Source of the DNA: an uncultured Veillonella sp.
GTDB lineage: Bacteria > Bacillota > Negativicutes > Veillonellales > Veillonellaceae
Assembly: GCF_915069625.1 (NCBI RefSeq)
Contig: NZ_CAJZFD010000123.1
Coordinates: 1 to 6,233, forward strand
Direction: 5' to 3'
Length of the DNA stretch: 6,233 nucleotides
This document shows, piece by piece, positions 1 through 5,187 of this stretch. How positions within the stretch are numbered: the first letter of the stretch is position 1; each line of letters begins with the position of its first letter. A program made the translations under genes and the position numbers. The notes beneath the pieces are model-generated. The model worked only from the letters and a program-made list of their open reading frames with translations, was not told where the DNA came from and searched no databases.

Positions 1-44
1 ATTACATGAGTAAAAATGTACTGATTAGATTTTGGATATACCAC

Positions 45-77
45 AAAAAAGACTACCTACAATAGTAGATAGTCTTT
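45..77 (-). terminator. Intrinsic terminator of the SDR gene
   Basis: Read on the minus strand, GACTATCTAC (74-65) pairs with GTAGGTAGTC (60-51) around a 4-nt loop. This gives ten pairs, one of them G-U, followed by six T residues (50-45). The flanking AAA (77-75) can extend the stem into the T-run. It begins about 22 bases after the stop codon of the minus-strand SDR gene, as expected for its terminator. Confidence 0.85.
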
Positions 78-98
78 GGCTATTCATATAGTTATATA

Positions 99-755
99 TT
101 AGTGAAAGCTTGGTTTGTCGTAGTGTGTGCCTGGTTCACCAATACCGATGCTTGCACGGTGGAATGGTGTTTCATCATCTACATGTAAGATGTCGAAGAT
201 GGCTTTTACTACAGCTTCCCGTGTAACTTGGGCATCGTTAAATTGAACGCCTTCAGGAATGAGTTCATAATTTGTGTTTTCTGGATCATTGTAGAGCCAT
301 GTGAGGCGCAAGATTGTGTAGTTTAAATTAGATTCGCGCAACACATTGCGTGCTTGACGTTCGCCTTGGACATAGCTAATAGGCAAGCTGTCGAAGGTCC
401 ATTTTTCAAGTGCTGCAGGGAATTCACCAGAAAGACCAGCCATAGAAAGGCCGATAACACGGCGTACGTTTTTACGGCTCAATGCTTTCACAATAGCCGC
501 CATATCGCTGCCAGACTCCATAGCGCCTACAAATACGATCTCTGCATTTGTTACAGCTTCCTCTAATTTAGCAGGGTTTTGGAAGGAGCCCTCAATGACA
601 GTAACGCGTTCATGCTCTAAAATTTCTGGATGTAAACGAGTACTCAATTGGCGACCATATAATGTAAGGTGCATATCTGTATATGTTAATAATGTAGCAG
701 TCAACTTTTGTGCAATTTGGCCAGCGGCCCCTAAAATTGTAATATATTTGTACAT
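99..755 (-). CDS. NAD(P)-binding atypical SDR family protein (NmrA/NAD(P)H-binding type)
   Basis: This is a 218-residue soluble protein with a single Rossmann fold. The N-terminus has a beta strand followed by the dinucleotide loop G9-A-A-G12-Q-I-A15, a variant of the usual GxxGxxG with alanine in the third position. R35, at the end of the second strand (LYGRQ), would suit NADP(H). Strand 4 carries IVFVGAMESG (73-82). The segment YVQGERQARNVLRESNLNYT (128-147), followed by ILRLTWLY, is the conserved block of atypical SDRs in the PF13460 group. These often lack the classic Tyr-x-x-x-Lys catalytic pair, and no clear YxxxK is seen here. The start is supported by AGGAGG at 761-766, five bases from the ATG. 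It is monocistronic, divergent from the ECF operon and followed by its own terminator. The substrate cannot be told from sequence; quinone or flavin reduction, or a redox-sensor role, are possibilities for the family. Confidence 0.88.
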   Translation of the reverse strand: MYKYITILGAAGQIAQKLTATLLTYTDMHLTLYGRQLSTRLHPEILEHERVTVIEGSFQNPAKLEEAVTNAEIVFVGAMESGSDMAAIVKALSRKNVRRVIGLSMAGLSGEFPAALEKWTFDSLPISYVQGERQARNVLRESNLNYTILRLTWLYNDPENTNYELIPEGVQFNDAQVTREAVVKAIFDILHVDDETPFHRASIGIGEPGTHYDKPSFH

Positions 756-793
756 ATAGACCTCCTATGTCCTAGGCATAAGTATTTATATGC

Positions 794-802
794 ATTATAT
801 CA
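794..802 (-). promoter_or_regulatory. Extended -10 promoter for the SDR gene
   Basis: On the minus strand the sequence reads TGATATAAT, a perfect TATAAT with an extended TGn. It lies 39 bases upstream of the ATG and would start transcription near 787. No good -35 is visible about 17 bases further up, which is acceptable for an extended -10 promoter. Confidence 0.6.
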
Positions 803-866
803 CAACTATATGACGAGAAAGTGAGAATAGAAATTTAATTATGATAGTGAAAGTTAGTTTTCTCAG

Positions 867-895
867 CTGTAAAATAAAATTAGATGTGGTATAAT
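867..895 (+). promoter_or_regulatory. Promoter of the leader RNA and ECF operon
   Basis: TATAAT at 890-895 is preceded by TGG, giving an extended -10. A weak -35 (CTGTAA, 867-872) lies 17 bases upstream. The predicted start near 902 is only a few bases before the first leader hairpin, so the whole structured leader would sit at the 5' end of the transcript. This placement supports both the promoter and the attenuator calls. Confidence 0.65.
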
Positions 896-901
896 ACAAC
901 A

Positions 902-1004
902 CAAGAAGAGCCAATTAACGTTCTGGAATGCGTTAGGCTCATCTCCTGGGAAAACGAAAATGAGAAATGGCCTAACGTCCAATTTGGGGTGTTAGGTCAT
1001 TTTT
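902..1004 (+). promoter_or_regulatory. Riboswitch-like transcription attenuator leader of the ECF operon
   Basis: Three competing pairings can be drawn directly. P1 is GAGCC (908-912) with GGCTC (936-940), plus TAACG (916-920) with CGTTA (931-935). It has an AAT bulge on the 5' side and a 10-nt loop, TTCTGGAATG. P2 is TCTC (942-945) with GAGA (962-965), closing the 16-nt loop CTGGGAAAACGAAAAT. The 3' arm of P1 (930-938, GCGTTAGGC) is also complementary to 970-978 (GCCTAACGT; eight Watson-Crick pairs and one wobble), which is the 5' arm of the downstream terminator. P1 and the terminator can therefore form together, while the alternative 930-938/970-978 helix would prevent both. This is standard riboswitch or attenuator logic. 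The loops and the ACG-containing P2 loop look like a small aptamer. The layout of two short hairpins plus terminator recalls the guanidine-IV (mepA) class, but I cannot confirm that identity; the ligand is unknown. It is too short for a T-box. Confidence 0.72.
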
Positions 1005-1008
1005 ATTT
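965..1008 (+). terminator. Regulated intrinsic terminator in the ECF leader
   Basis: GGCCTAACGTCC (969-980) pairs with 987-998 (GGGGTGTTAGGTC region) in a continuous 12-bp helix with a few G-U pairs and a 6-nt loop. A/T pairs can extend it by four (965-968 with 999-1002), running into the tract ATTTTTATTT. The 5' arm is shared with the alternative antiterminator helix of the leader. It stands about 180 bases before the first transporter gene. Confidence 0.8.
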
Positions 1009-1050
1009 GGCTCCTATTAGTATCGTATATTAGTTGTATTATAAAGAAAA

Positions 1051-1089
1051 GTGACTAATAGTCACCTAGGTGACCAATAGAGTCATTAG
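1051..1089 (+). repeat. Tandem imperfect dyad repeat in the ECF 5' region (possible operator)
   Basis: Two adjacent imperfect copies are seen: GTGACTAATAGTCACCTAG (1051-1069) and GTGACCAATAGAGTCATTAG (1070-1089). Each copy is an inverted repeat (GTGAC...GTCAC; TGAC...GTCA). Their junction forms the perfect 14-bp palindrome GTCACCTAGGTGAC (1061-1074). The element lies between the attenuator and the transporter start. It could be a double operator for a dimeric regulator or an RNA hairpin pair; no regulator is encoded in the window to decide this. Confidence 0.5.
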
Positions 1090-1185
1090 AAGTTTTAAAC
1101 GTTATACAATCTGCTAGTGCGTGCAAAAGTCCTCGAAGAATGTTACAATAAACACTATATATTCATTTTTAGAAAAGAGGCTATT

Positions 1186-2781
1186 ATGGAACGGATTCAA
1201 GATCTTGTGTACACGCATGTGCAGGGTGGCCAGTTTAGATGGGTTACTGTCAGCACATTGATGCTCGCATTGGGCACGATATTGCATTTGGTGAGCCCTA
1301 GTGTGGCTGGGGTAACGCCGAACTGGACAATTGCTACGTACTGCGTAGCTATTTTATTGACTCGCCCTAGTTTGAGTCAAACATTAGGGATTGGCCTTGT
1401 AGCGGCCCTCATTAACGTATTGACGTCTAAGTCAGCATTCCCTTATGGTAACTTGTTGTCTGAACCAGGTGGTGCGTTGACAGCGGCTCTCGTAACACGT
1501 GCGATGTTGTCCATGAAGTTCCGTAAAATCGGCGGCTTTGATTTAACACCAATCGTATCTGGCTTCTTAGCGACTGTTGTATCTGGTGGTATCTTCGTTA
1601 CCCTTTTATGGCAAGTGCTTGGTTTACCGAATAATGTATACATGTATGGCATGTGGCCATTGGTACTTATTGTAGGTGCTTTGAATGGTGCTATTACGCC
1701 AATTTTATATATTCCGGCACAACGTTTATTCTCCAAACGCGGTATGTTGCCAAGTGCAGATCAATTGACGTCTGACCATAGTCATATGACAATCTTGCCT
1801 GAGCGCCAAGCTAAAATCTCTATTGAGCACGTAAATTACTACCATCCAAAGGCGACTACACCGTCTCTTGAAAATATCAATCTCGACGTACATGATGGGG
1901 ACTTCCTCGTTGTGACTGGTCCTGCTGGTTGTGGTAAAAGTACTCTTTGCATGGCTATGGTAGGGGCGGTGCCTAAATTCTACGGCGGTCGTCTTGAAGG
2001 CATGGTCTTTGTAGATGGTAAAGCGACTACGCAAATGGAAATTCCAGAGCTTGCGAACCATATCGGTGTTGTTCTTGCCGATTATGATACGCAACTCGTA
2101 ACGATGACAGTTCGTGAAGAAGTAGCTTTTGCTATGGAAAACCGCGGTTATGACCGTGAAACTATTAAAGCTCGTTCCGAAGAGGTATTTAAGCAAGTTG
2201 GTCTTGTAGGCTTAGAAGACCGCAAGATTACAAGCTTGTCTGGTGGTCAACGCCAACGTTTGGCAATCGCTTCCGTGTTGGCTACGAACCCAACAGTTCT
2301 TGTGCTTGATGAACCAACAAGCTCCCTTGACCCAGATGGGACTGCAGAATTATATCGCCTTGTAGGTGATTTAAACCAAAAACACGGTATTACCGTTGTT
2401 GTTATCGATCATGATTTACACGCTGTATTGCCGTATGCGAACCGCATGGCTCTCATGGTTGATGGCTCCGTTGCATGTGATGCGGATGTACCAACTACGC
2501 TTCGTTACATGTACGAACACAATATTCACGTAGATGCGTTGCCATCTGTATTCACAACGTACATGGAACTTGAACAAGCGGGCTTCCACAGTGATGAACC
2601 ATGGCTCAGCATCGAGTCTGCTATCAAGGGCTTGCACCAAATTGAAATGGCTCACGCTATTCAAAACGAGGTGCATGGTGAAAGCAACTCTCCAGTTAAT
2701 CAAACAAATACAGTAGAAAATAAACAACCAATTCAACGCGTTGATGATGTACAAGGAAAGGACGGTGGCGCTCATGCTTAA
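1186..2781 (+). CDS. ECF transporter fusion protein: TrpP-like membrane S domain + ABC ATPase
   Basis: This is a 531-residue protein. Residues 1-185 form a hydrophobic domain of about five or six membrane segments. It contains the stretch GLVAALINVLTSKSAFPYGN (70-89) and a later VSGGIFVTLLWQVLGLP (132-148). Its layout resembles TrpP (tryptophan-type) ECF substrate-binding proteins, recognised from memory of the family. Residues about 208-450 are an EcfA-type ATPase. They hold Walker A GPAGCGKST (245-253), signature LSGGQ (351-355), Walker B VLVLDE (371-376) and switch histidine H409. The Q-loop glutamine position (VFQ in relatives) is alanine A298 (VVLADYDTQ). The C-terminal 40 or so residues are hydrophilic and Asn/Gln-rich. 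The start at 1186 is chosen because AAAGAGG (1174-1180) lies five bases upstream; an upstream in-frame GTG at 1117 has no such site. Its end overlaps the next gene by 8 bases. Fusion of an S domain to one ATPase is unusual, since S components are normally separate. The transported substrate is unproven. Confidence 0.85.
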   Translation: MERIQDLVYTHVQGGQFRWVTVSTLMLALGTILHLVSPSVAGVTPNWTIATYCVAILLTRPSLSQTLGIGLVAALINVLTSKSAFPYGNLLSEPGGALTAALVTRAMLSMKFRKIGGFDLTPIVSGFLATVVSGGIFVTLLWQVLGLPNNVYMYGMWPLVLIVGALNGAITPILYIPAQRLFSKRGMLPSADQLTSDHSHMTILPERQAKISIEHVNYYHPKATTPSLENINLDVHDGDFLVVTGPAGCGKSTLCMAMVGAVPKFYGGRLEGMVFVDGKATTQMEIPELANHIGVVLADYDTQLVTMTVREEVAFAMENRGYDRETIKARSEEVFKQVGLVGLEDRKITSLSGGQRQRLAIASVLATNPTVLVLDEPTSSLDPDGTAELYRLVGDLNQKHGITVVVIDHDLHAVLPYANRMALMVDGSVACDADVPTTLRYMYEHNIHVDALPSVFTTYMELEQAGFHSDEPWLSIESAIKGLHQIEMAHAIQNEVHGESNSPVNQTNTVENKQPIQRVDDVQGKDGGAHA

Positions 2782-3586
2782 GGTTGAAAATATCCGCTTT
2801 GGCTATGTGCCGTCCGTAGACATCTTCCGAGATGTGACTTTCACCATCGAAGGTGGCGAATATATCGCCATCGGTGGTCGCAATGGTTGTGGTAAAACGA
2901 CTATCACTCGTTTGCTTGTAGGCCTTGAAAAGGCTAGCGAAGGCCGCATGTACTATAACGGTACAGATATTACATCTATGCCACCATCTAAACGCGGTCA
3001 ATTCATTGGCTATGTATTCCAACAACCGGATCGCCAAATGTTTAGACCTACTGTAGCCACAGAGGTTGCCTTCGGCCCTGAGTCTTTGGGCCGCAGTAAA
3101 TCCGAAGTGAAACAAATCGTCGACGAAGTGTTGGAACGCACAGGTATTGCACACTTGCGTGATGCGTACCCTCCAACATTGCGCCGCGGTGAAAAACAAC
3201 GCGTTGCTATCGCTTCTGCTCTAGCGATGCAATCTAAAATCCTCATCCTTGACGAACCAACAAGTGGTCAAGATGGTAAGGAAACTAAAGAGTTGTTAGC
3301 TTTATTGCGCCAACTCAATCAAGAGGGCATTACAATCCTTCTCATTACACATGATATGGAAATTATGGCTAGCGAATGTAGCCGTGCACTTATCATGGGT
3401 AACCAAACAGTTGCCTTTGATGGCAATCCAGAAGAATTGTTCAAGAAATCTACGGACGAATTGCAAGACCTAGGCCTTACAAAACCGCCAAGTGTGGAAC
3501 TTTCACTAGCGGTACCATCTCTAGGCTATTGCAAATCCATGGATGAATTAAAATCTAAGTTAGTGGCTCAGTTGAGCGGGAAATAG
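2774..3586 (+). CDS. ecfA: ECF transporter ATPase (second ATP-binding subunit)
   Basis: This 270-residue ATPase is the likely partner of the ATPase domain in the preceding fusion protein. It would form the cytoplasmic motor that couples ATP hydrolysis to EcfT. It has Walker A GRNGCGKTT (35-43), an intact Q-loop VFQQPDRQ with Q83, Walker B ILILDE (156-161) and switch histidine H193. The ABC signature is degenerate: L136-R-R-G-E140 replaces LSGGQ, although the following KQRVAIASALA is normal. The D-loop reads SGQDGKE instead of the usual SGLDP. The ATG at 2774 overlaps the upstream stop (ATGCTTAA, 8 bases), implying translational coupling. GGTGG (2764-2768) and AAGGAAAGGA (2753-2762) provide ribosome-binding sequence. 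A longer reading from a TTG at 2741 is possible but would add residues with no counterpart in the family. It is followed after nine bases by ecfT. Confidence 0.9.
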   Translation: MLKVENIRFGYVPSVDIFRDVTFTIEGGEYIAIGGRNGCGKTTITRLLVGLEKASEGRMYYNGTDITSMPPSKRGQFIGYVFQQPDRQMFRPTVATEVAFGPESLGRSKSEVKQIVDEVLERTGIAHLRDAYPPTLRRGEKQRVAIASALAMQSKILILDEPTSGQDGKETKELLALLRQLNQEGITILLITHDMEIMASECSRALIMGNQTVAFDGNPEELFKKSTDELQDLGLTKPPSVELSLAVPSLGYCKSMDELKSKLVAQLSGK

Positions 3587-3595
3587 GAGGGACAT

Positions 3596-4267
3596 ATGGA
3601 ACGTTTAGTACCGTTAACAAAAATCTTGATGACCCTCGCCGTATCTGTGTGGGCCATTCTCTTGCGCGACTGGCAATCTCTATTAGCCTTGGTCGTTGTA
3701 GAACTTGTCGTGTTATTCGTTGCAGGCTTATTGATCAAACAACGTAAAGCAGTATTGGCTTTGACAAGCTTTGCCGTATTCCTTGGCATCGTTCAATTCC
3801 TAGGCAGCGGTGATGTAACATCTGCTATCGTATCTGGCTTGCGTATGCTCGCCATGACACTGGTATTTATTTGCTTATTGGCAACTACAAAATTACAAGA
3901 CCTTACAGCGGCGCTCGTAACACAATGCAAAATTCCTTATGAATATGCATTTATGTTCACTGCAGCACTTCGCTTTGTGCCTGACTTCATCGCTGAAAGC
4001 CATGCGGTACAAGAAGCGCAAGCATGCCGTGGTCTATCCTTAGAAGGTAACTTCATTAAACGCATCAAATCCTATGCATCTGTTATTCAACCATTGCTCT
4101 TAAAATCCTTGGGCCGCTCCGAAACAATGGCGCTGTCCCTAGAACTACGTGGCTTTGGTGGCCCTACACATAGCTTTGCTGCATCCGTAGGCTTGAAAAC
4201 AGTGGACTACGCTGTGATTGGTACTCTTGTAGTAGTAACAATTGCTTTGTTTGCTATCGTAGCTTAA
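3596..4267 (+). CDS. ecfT: ECF transporter transmembrane coupling protein EcfT
   Basis: This 223-residue membrane protein is the T component, which links the two ATPases to the substrate-binding domain. Hydrophobic segments lie at about 8-23, 27-47, 53-69, 75-97, 115-132 and 204-222. The two cytoplasmic coupling-helix motifs, usually Ala-Arg-Gly, are present as A143-C-R145-G and L184-R185-G186 (LELRGFGG). The key arginines and glycines are kept, with Cys and Leu in the preceding position. Length and topology fit the family (about 220-270 residues). AGGAGG (3585-3590) overlaps the upstream stop codon and lies five bases before the ATG, so the gene is tightly coupled to the ATPase gene. No terminator follows directly; the first one downstream is the bidirectional hairpin at 4362-4392. 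Confidence 0.92.
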   Translation: MERLVPLTKILMTLAVSVWAILLRDWQSLLALVVVELVVLFVAGLLIKQRKAVLALTSFAVFLGIVQFLGSGDVTSAIVSGLRMLAMTLVFICLLATTKLQDLTAALVTQCKIPYEYAFMFTAALRFVPDFIAESHAVQEAQACRGLSLEGNFIKRIKSYASVIQPLLLKSLGRSETMALSLELRGFGGPTHSFAASVGLKTVDYAVIGTLVVVTIALFAIVA

Positions 4268-4270
4268 TCT

Positions 4271-4282
4271 TTGATTAATCAA
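4271..4282. repeat. Short perfect palindrome after ecfT
   Basis: TTGATTAATCAA is a 12-bp perfect palindrome four bases after the ecfT stop. It sits just upstream of the antisense RNA promoter at 4292-4319. No T-run follows, so it is not an intrinsic terminator. It could be a protein-binding site or chance. Confidence 0.35.
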
Positions 4283-4291
4283 GCATATGTC

Positions 4292-4319
4292 TTGTAAAAA
4301 AATCTATTTATGGTATACT
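4292..4319 (+). promoter_or_regulatory. Promoter of the antisense (antitoxin) RNA
   Basis: TTGTAA (4292-4297) and TATACT (4314-4319) are separated by 16 bases, and TGG before the -10 makes it extended. Transcription would start near 4326 and run 67 or so bases to the shared terminator. No credible coding sequence lies downstream before that terminator, so the product should be a small RNA. Confidence 0.75.
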
Positions 4320-4333
4320 ACAAATAGGTAGTG

Positions 4334-4362
4334 AAGCGTACAAAATTACCTACAATATAACA
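4334..4362 (+). repeat. Direct repeats DRa and DRb, antitoxin copy
   Basis: DRa is AAGCGTACAAAAT (4334-4346) and DRb is CAATATAACA (4353-4362), six bases apart. Identical copies in the same order lie at 4482-4494 and 4503-4512. In par loci such paired repeats are the contact points at which antisense RNA blocks toxin translation. Confidence 0.85.
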
Positions 4363-4392
4363 AAAAAGGACGAGTTGCCGCTCGTCCTTTTT
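4362..4392. terminator. Bidirectional terminator shared by toxin mRNA and antisense RNA
   Basis: GGACGAG (4368-4374) and CTCGTCC (4381-4387) form a perfect 7-bp GC-rich stem with loop TTGCCG. It is flanked by A6 (4362-4367) and T5 (4388-4392), so it terminates on both strands. It serves the antisense RNA, and probably the ECF operon, on the plus strand and the toxin gene on the minus strand. The two RNAs therefore end in complementary hairpins, the usual site of first loop-loop contact in Fst systems. Confidence 0.9.
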
Positions 4393-4397
4393 CTTGC

Positions 4398-4505
4398 TTA
4401 TTTTTTGTTCTTATTCTGTAACCAATAGTTATAGGTAGTTACAACTAAGGACACAATAAGAGGGGCAAGCAAGGTACCCCAAAGCGTACAAAATAACGCC
4501 TCCAA
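4398..4505 (-). CDS. Fst-family type I toxin, small membrane peptide (TTG start)
   Basis: This gene encodes a 35-residue peptide. A polar start leads into one membrane helix (about 8-24, including TLLAPLIVSLVV at 11-22). A YNYWLQ segment (25-30) follows, then the charged tail NKNKK. The order A-P-hydrophobic stretch-W-L-basic/Asn tail is that of the Fst toxin family (compare the AP..VGLVL core of pAD1 Fst, 33 residues). Such peptides insert in the inner membrane from inside and disturb envelope and nucleoid. The start is TTG at 4505-4503. AGGAGGTG (4518-4511 on the minus strand) lies five bases upstream, and no ATG or GTG lies between that site and the core. Its own promoter is at 4566-4538 and its terminator at 4392-4362, giving an mRNA of about 170 nt with a hairpin-masked ribosome site. 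Short length and TTG start explain why it escapes routine calling. Toxicity is inferred. Confidence 0.82.
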   Translation of the reverse strand: MEALFCTLWGTLLAPLIVSLVVTTYNYWLQNKNKK

Positions 4506-4512
4506 TATAACA
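4482..4512 (+). repeat. Direct repeats DRa and DRb, toxin copy
   Basis: AAGCGTACAAAAT (4482-4494) and CAATATAACA (4503-4512) are exact copies of the repeats at 4334-4362, here eight bases apart. DRb spans the toxin TTG start codon, the spacer and the last two bases of the Shine-Dalgarno sequence. DRa spans codons 4-8. Pairing with the antisense RNA would therefore cover the translation start. Confidence 0.85.
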
Positions 4513-4532
4513 CCTCCTTTCTTCTGGAGGTG
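4511..4532 (-). promoter_or_regulatory. 5' hairpin sequestering the toxin Shine-Dalgarno site
   Basis: On the minus strand CACCTCC (4532-4526) pairs perfectly with GGAGGTG (4517-4511) across an 8-nt loop. The 3' arm is the toxin ribosome-binding site. The predicted transcription start (about 4531) puts this helix at the extreme 5' end of the mRNA. This matches the 5' helix that restrains fst translation in par RNA I. Confidence 0.8.
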
Positions 4533-4537
4533 ATTTT

Positions 4538-4566
4538 ATTATATCATTTTATATAGAAGCTGTTAA
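4538..4566 (-). promoter_or_regulatory. Promoter of the toxin mRNA
   Basis: On the minus strand the -35 is TTAACA (4566-4561, five of six consensus). A 17-base spacer follows, then TGATATAAT with a perfect, extended -10 (TATAAT at 4543-4538). It is the strongest promoter in the window by consensus and would start transcription near 4531. Confidence 0.85.
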
Positions 4567-4602
4567 TTTATATAGAGATACCAACTATTTTGAGGAATTC
4601 TT

Positions 4603-5103
4603 ATGAGTGAATTAGTAATACGACCAATTACAAAGGATGATATCGCAGCTTGTTTAGATGTTTATAACTACGAGGTTGTAAATGGTGTAGCAACGCTTGA
4701 TCTTGAACCGCGCACGTTGCCAGAGTGGCAAGAGTGGTATGAGGCTCATCAAACTTTTGAGCACTGCATTTTTATAGGTCTTATAGATGATGTAGTTGTA
4801 GGCTATGCATCGCTTTCACCATATAGGACAAAGGATGCTTTCAAAAGTACCGTAGAATTATCTATTTACATCCACGAAGATTATAGAGGTAAAGGCGTAG
4901 CATCTAAGTTGATGGCTCATATTTTAGACCACGCAAAAGAAACGGACACATTGCATACGGTGGTATCTGTTATTACGGCAGGGAATGCAGCGAGCACGGC
5001 ATTGCATGAGCGCTTTGGATTTACCTATTGTGGACTAACGCCTCAAGTTGGTTTTAAACATGGTAAATATCAGGATACCGAAACATACGCATTATTGGTA
5101 TAA
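4603..5103 (+). CDS. GNAT acetyltransferase, phosphinothricin N-acetyltransferase type
   Basis: This 166-residue cytoplasmic enzyme transfers acetyl from acetyl-CoA to an amino group. The acetyl-CoA pyrophosphate-binding motif is R95-G-K-G98-V-A100, after the strand VELSIYI (84-90). N128 and the LHERFGF block (134-140) follow. The C-terminal GFKHGKYQDTETYAL (150-164) is typical of the Pat/YwnH/MddA branch. Members acetylate phosphinothricin, methionine sulfoximine or related methionine-like compounds. In a commensal the natural substrate is more likely an oxidised methionine analogue or another small amine, which is an inference. Length matches the family (160-180). GAGGAA (4592-4597) lies five bases before the ATG. 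It is divergent from the toxin gene and 84 bases upstream of the PHP gene, with no clear terminator between, so the two may be co-transcribed. Confidence 0.88.
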   Translation: MSELVIRPITKDDIAACLDVYNYEVVNGVATLDLEPRTLPEWQEWYEAHQTFEHCIFIGLIDDVVVGYASLSPYRTKDAFKSTVELSIYIHEDYRGKGVASKLMAHILDHAKETDTLHTVVSVITAGNAASTALHERFGFTYCGLTPQVGFKHGKYQDTETYALLV

Positions 5104-5154
5104 TAAAACGTAGATATAAGATTACAGACTAATTGTACAGATGATAGATAAGGG

Positions 5155-5175
5155 TTCGCCAAGGGGTAGGGCGAA
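5155..5175 (+). other. Small hairpin before the PHP gene
   Basis: TTCGCC (5155-5160) can pair with GGCGAA (5170-5175) around a 9-nt loop. It ends one base before the ribosome site of the next gene (AGGGTGA, 5177-5183). No T-run follows, so it is not a usual terminator. It could influence translation or be incidental. Confidence 0.3.
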
Positions 5176-5187
5176 TAGGGTGATTGA

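Larger units (their letters stand above)
4326..4392 (+). ncRNA. Antisense antitoxin RNA of an Fst/par-type type I system (RNA II-like)
   Basis: This predicted RNA of about 67 nt is bounded by the promoter at 4292-4319 and the terminator hairpin at 4362-4392. It can fold a 5' hairpin, TAGGTA (4325-4330) with TACCTA (4347-4352), then the terminator hairpin. It is convergent with the toxin gene and fully complementary to the toxin mRNA 3' end through the shared terminator. It also carries AAGCGTACAAAAT (4334-4346) and CAATATAACA (4353-4362). Both recur at the toxin initiation region on the same DNA strand, so the RNA can pair there with the toxin mRNA. This matches the known arrangement of RNA II in the pAD1 par locus, which is about 65 nt. 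The RNA is inferred; expression is not shown. Confidence 0.78.

Noticed and set aside
354..566. Plus-strand ORF within the SDR gene
   Set aside because: It is antisense to a well-supported gene, has no family features and no clear ribosome site.
960..995. Twelve-codon ORF inside the leader terminator (possible leader peptide)
   Set aside because: It has only a weak ribosome site and no run of regulatory codons (no Trp codon). RNA pairing explains the region better.
1117..1185. In-frame upstream GTG start for the fusion protein
   Set aside because: There is no ribosome site before the GTG, and the added residues are not membrane-like or family-like. AAAGAGG lies properly before the ATG at 1186.
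2741..2773. Upstream extension of the second ATPase from TTG
   Set aside because: ATPases of this family begin close to the first strand (LKVENIRFGY), and the ATG at 2774 makes a normal coupled overlap.
1443..3246. Several minus-strand ORFs across the ATPase genes
   Set aside because: They are shadows of the coding strand, with compositions rich in His/Arg/Thr and no recognisable domains.
54..4357. Ten-base string ACCTACAATA shared by the SDR terminator region and the antisense RNA
   Set aside because: The match is short, AT-rich, has different context and does not extend; most likely chance.
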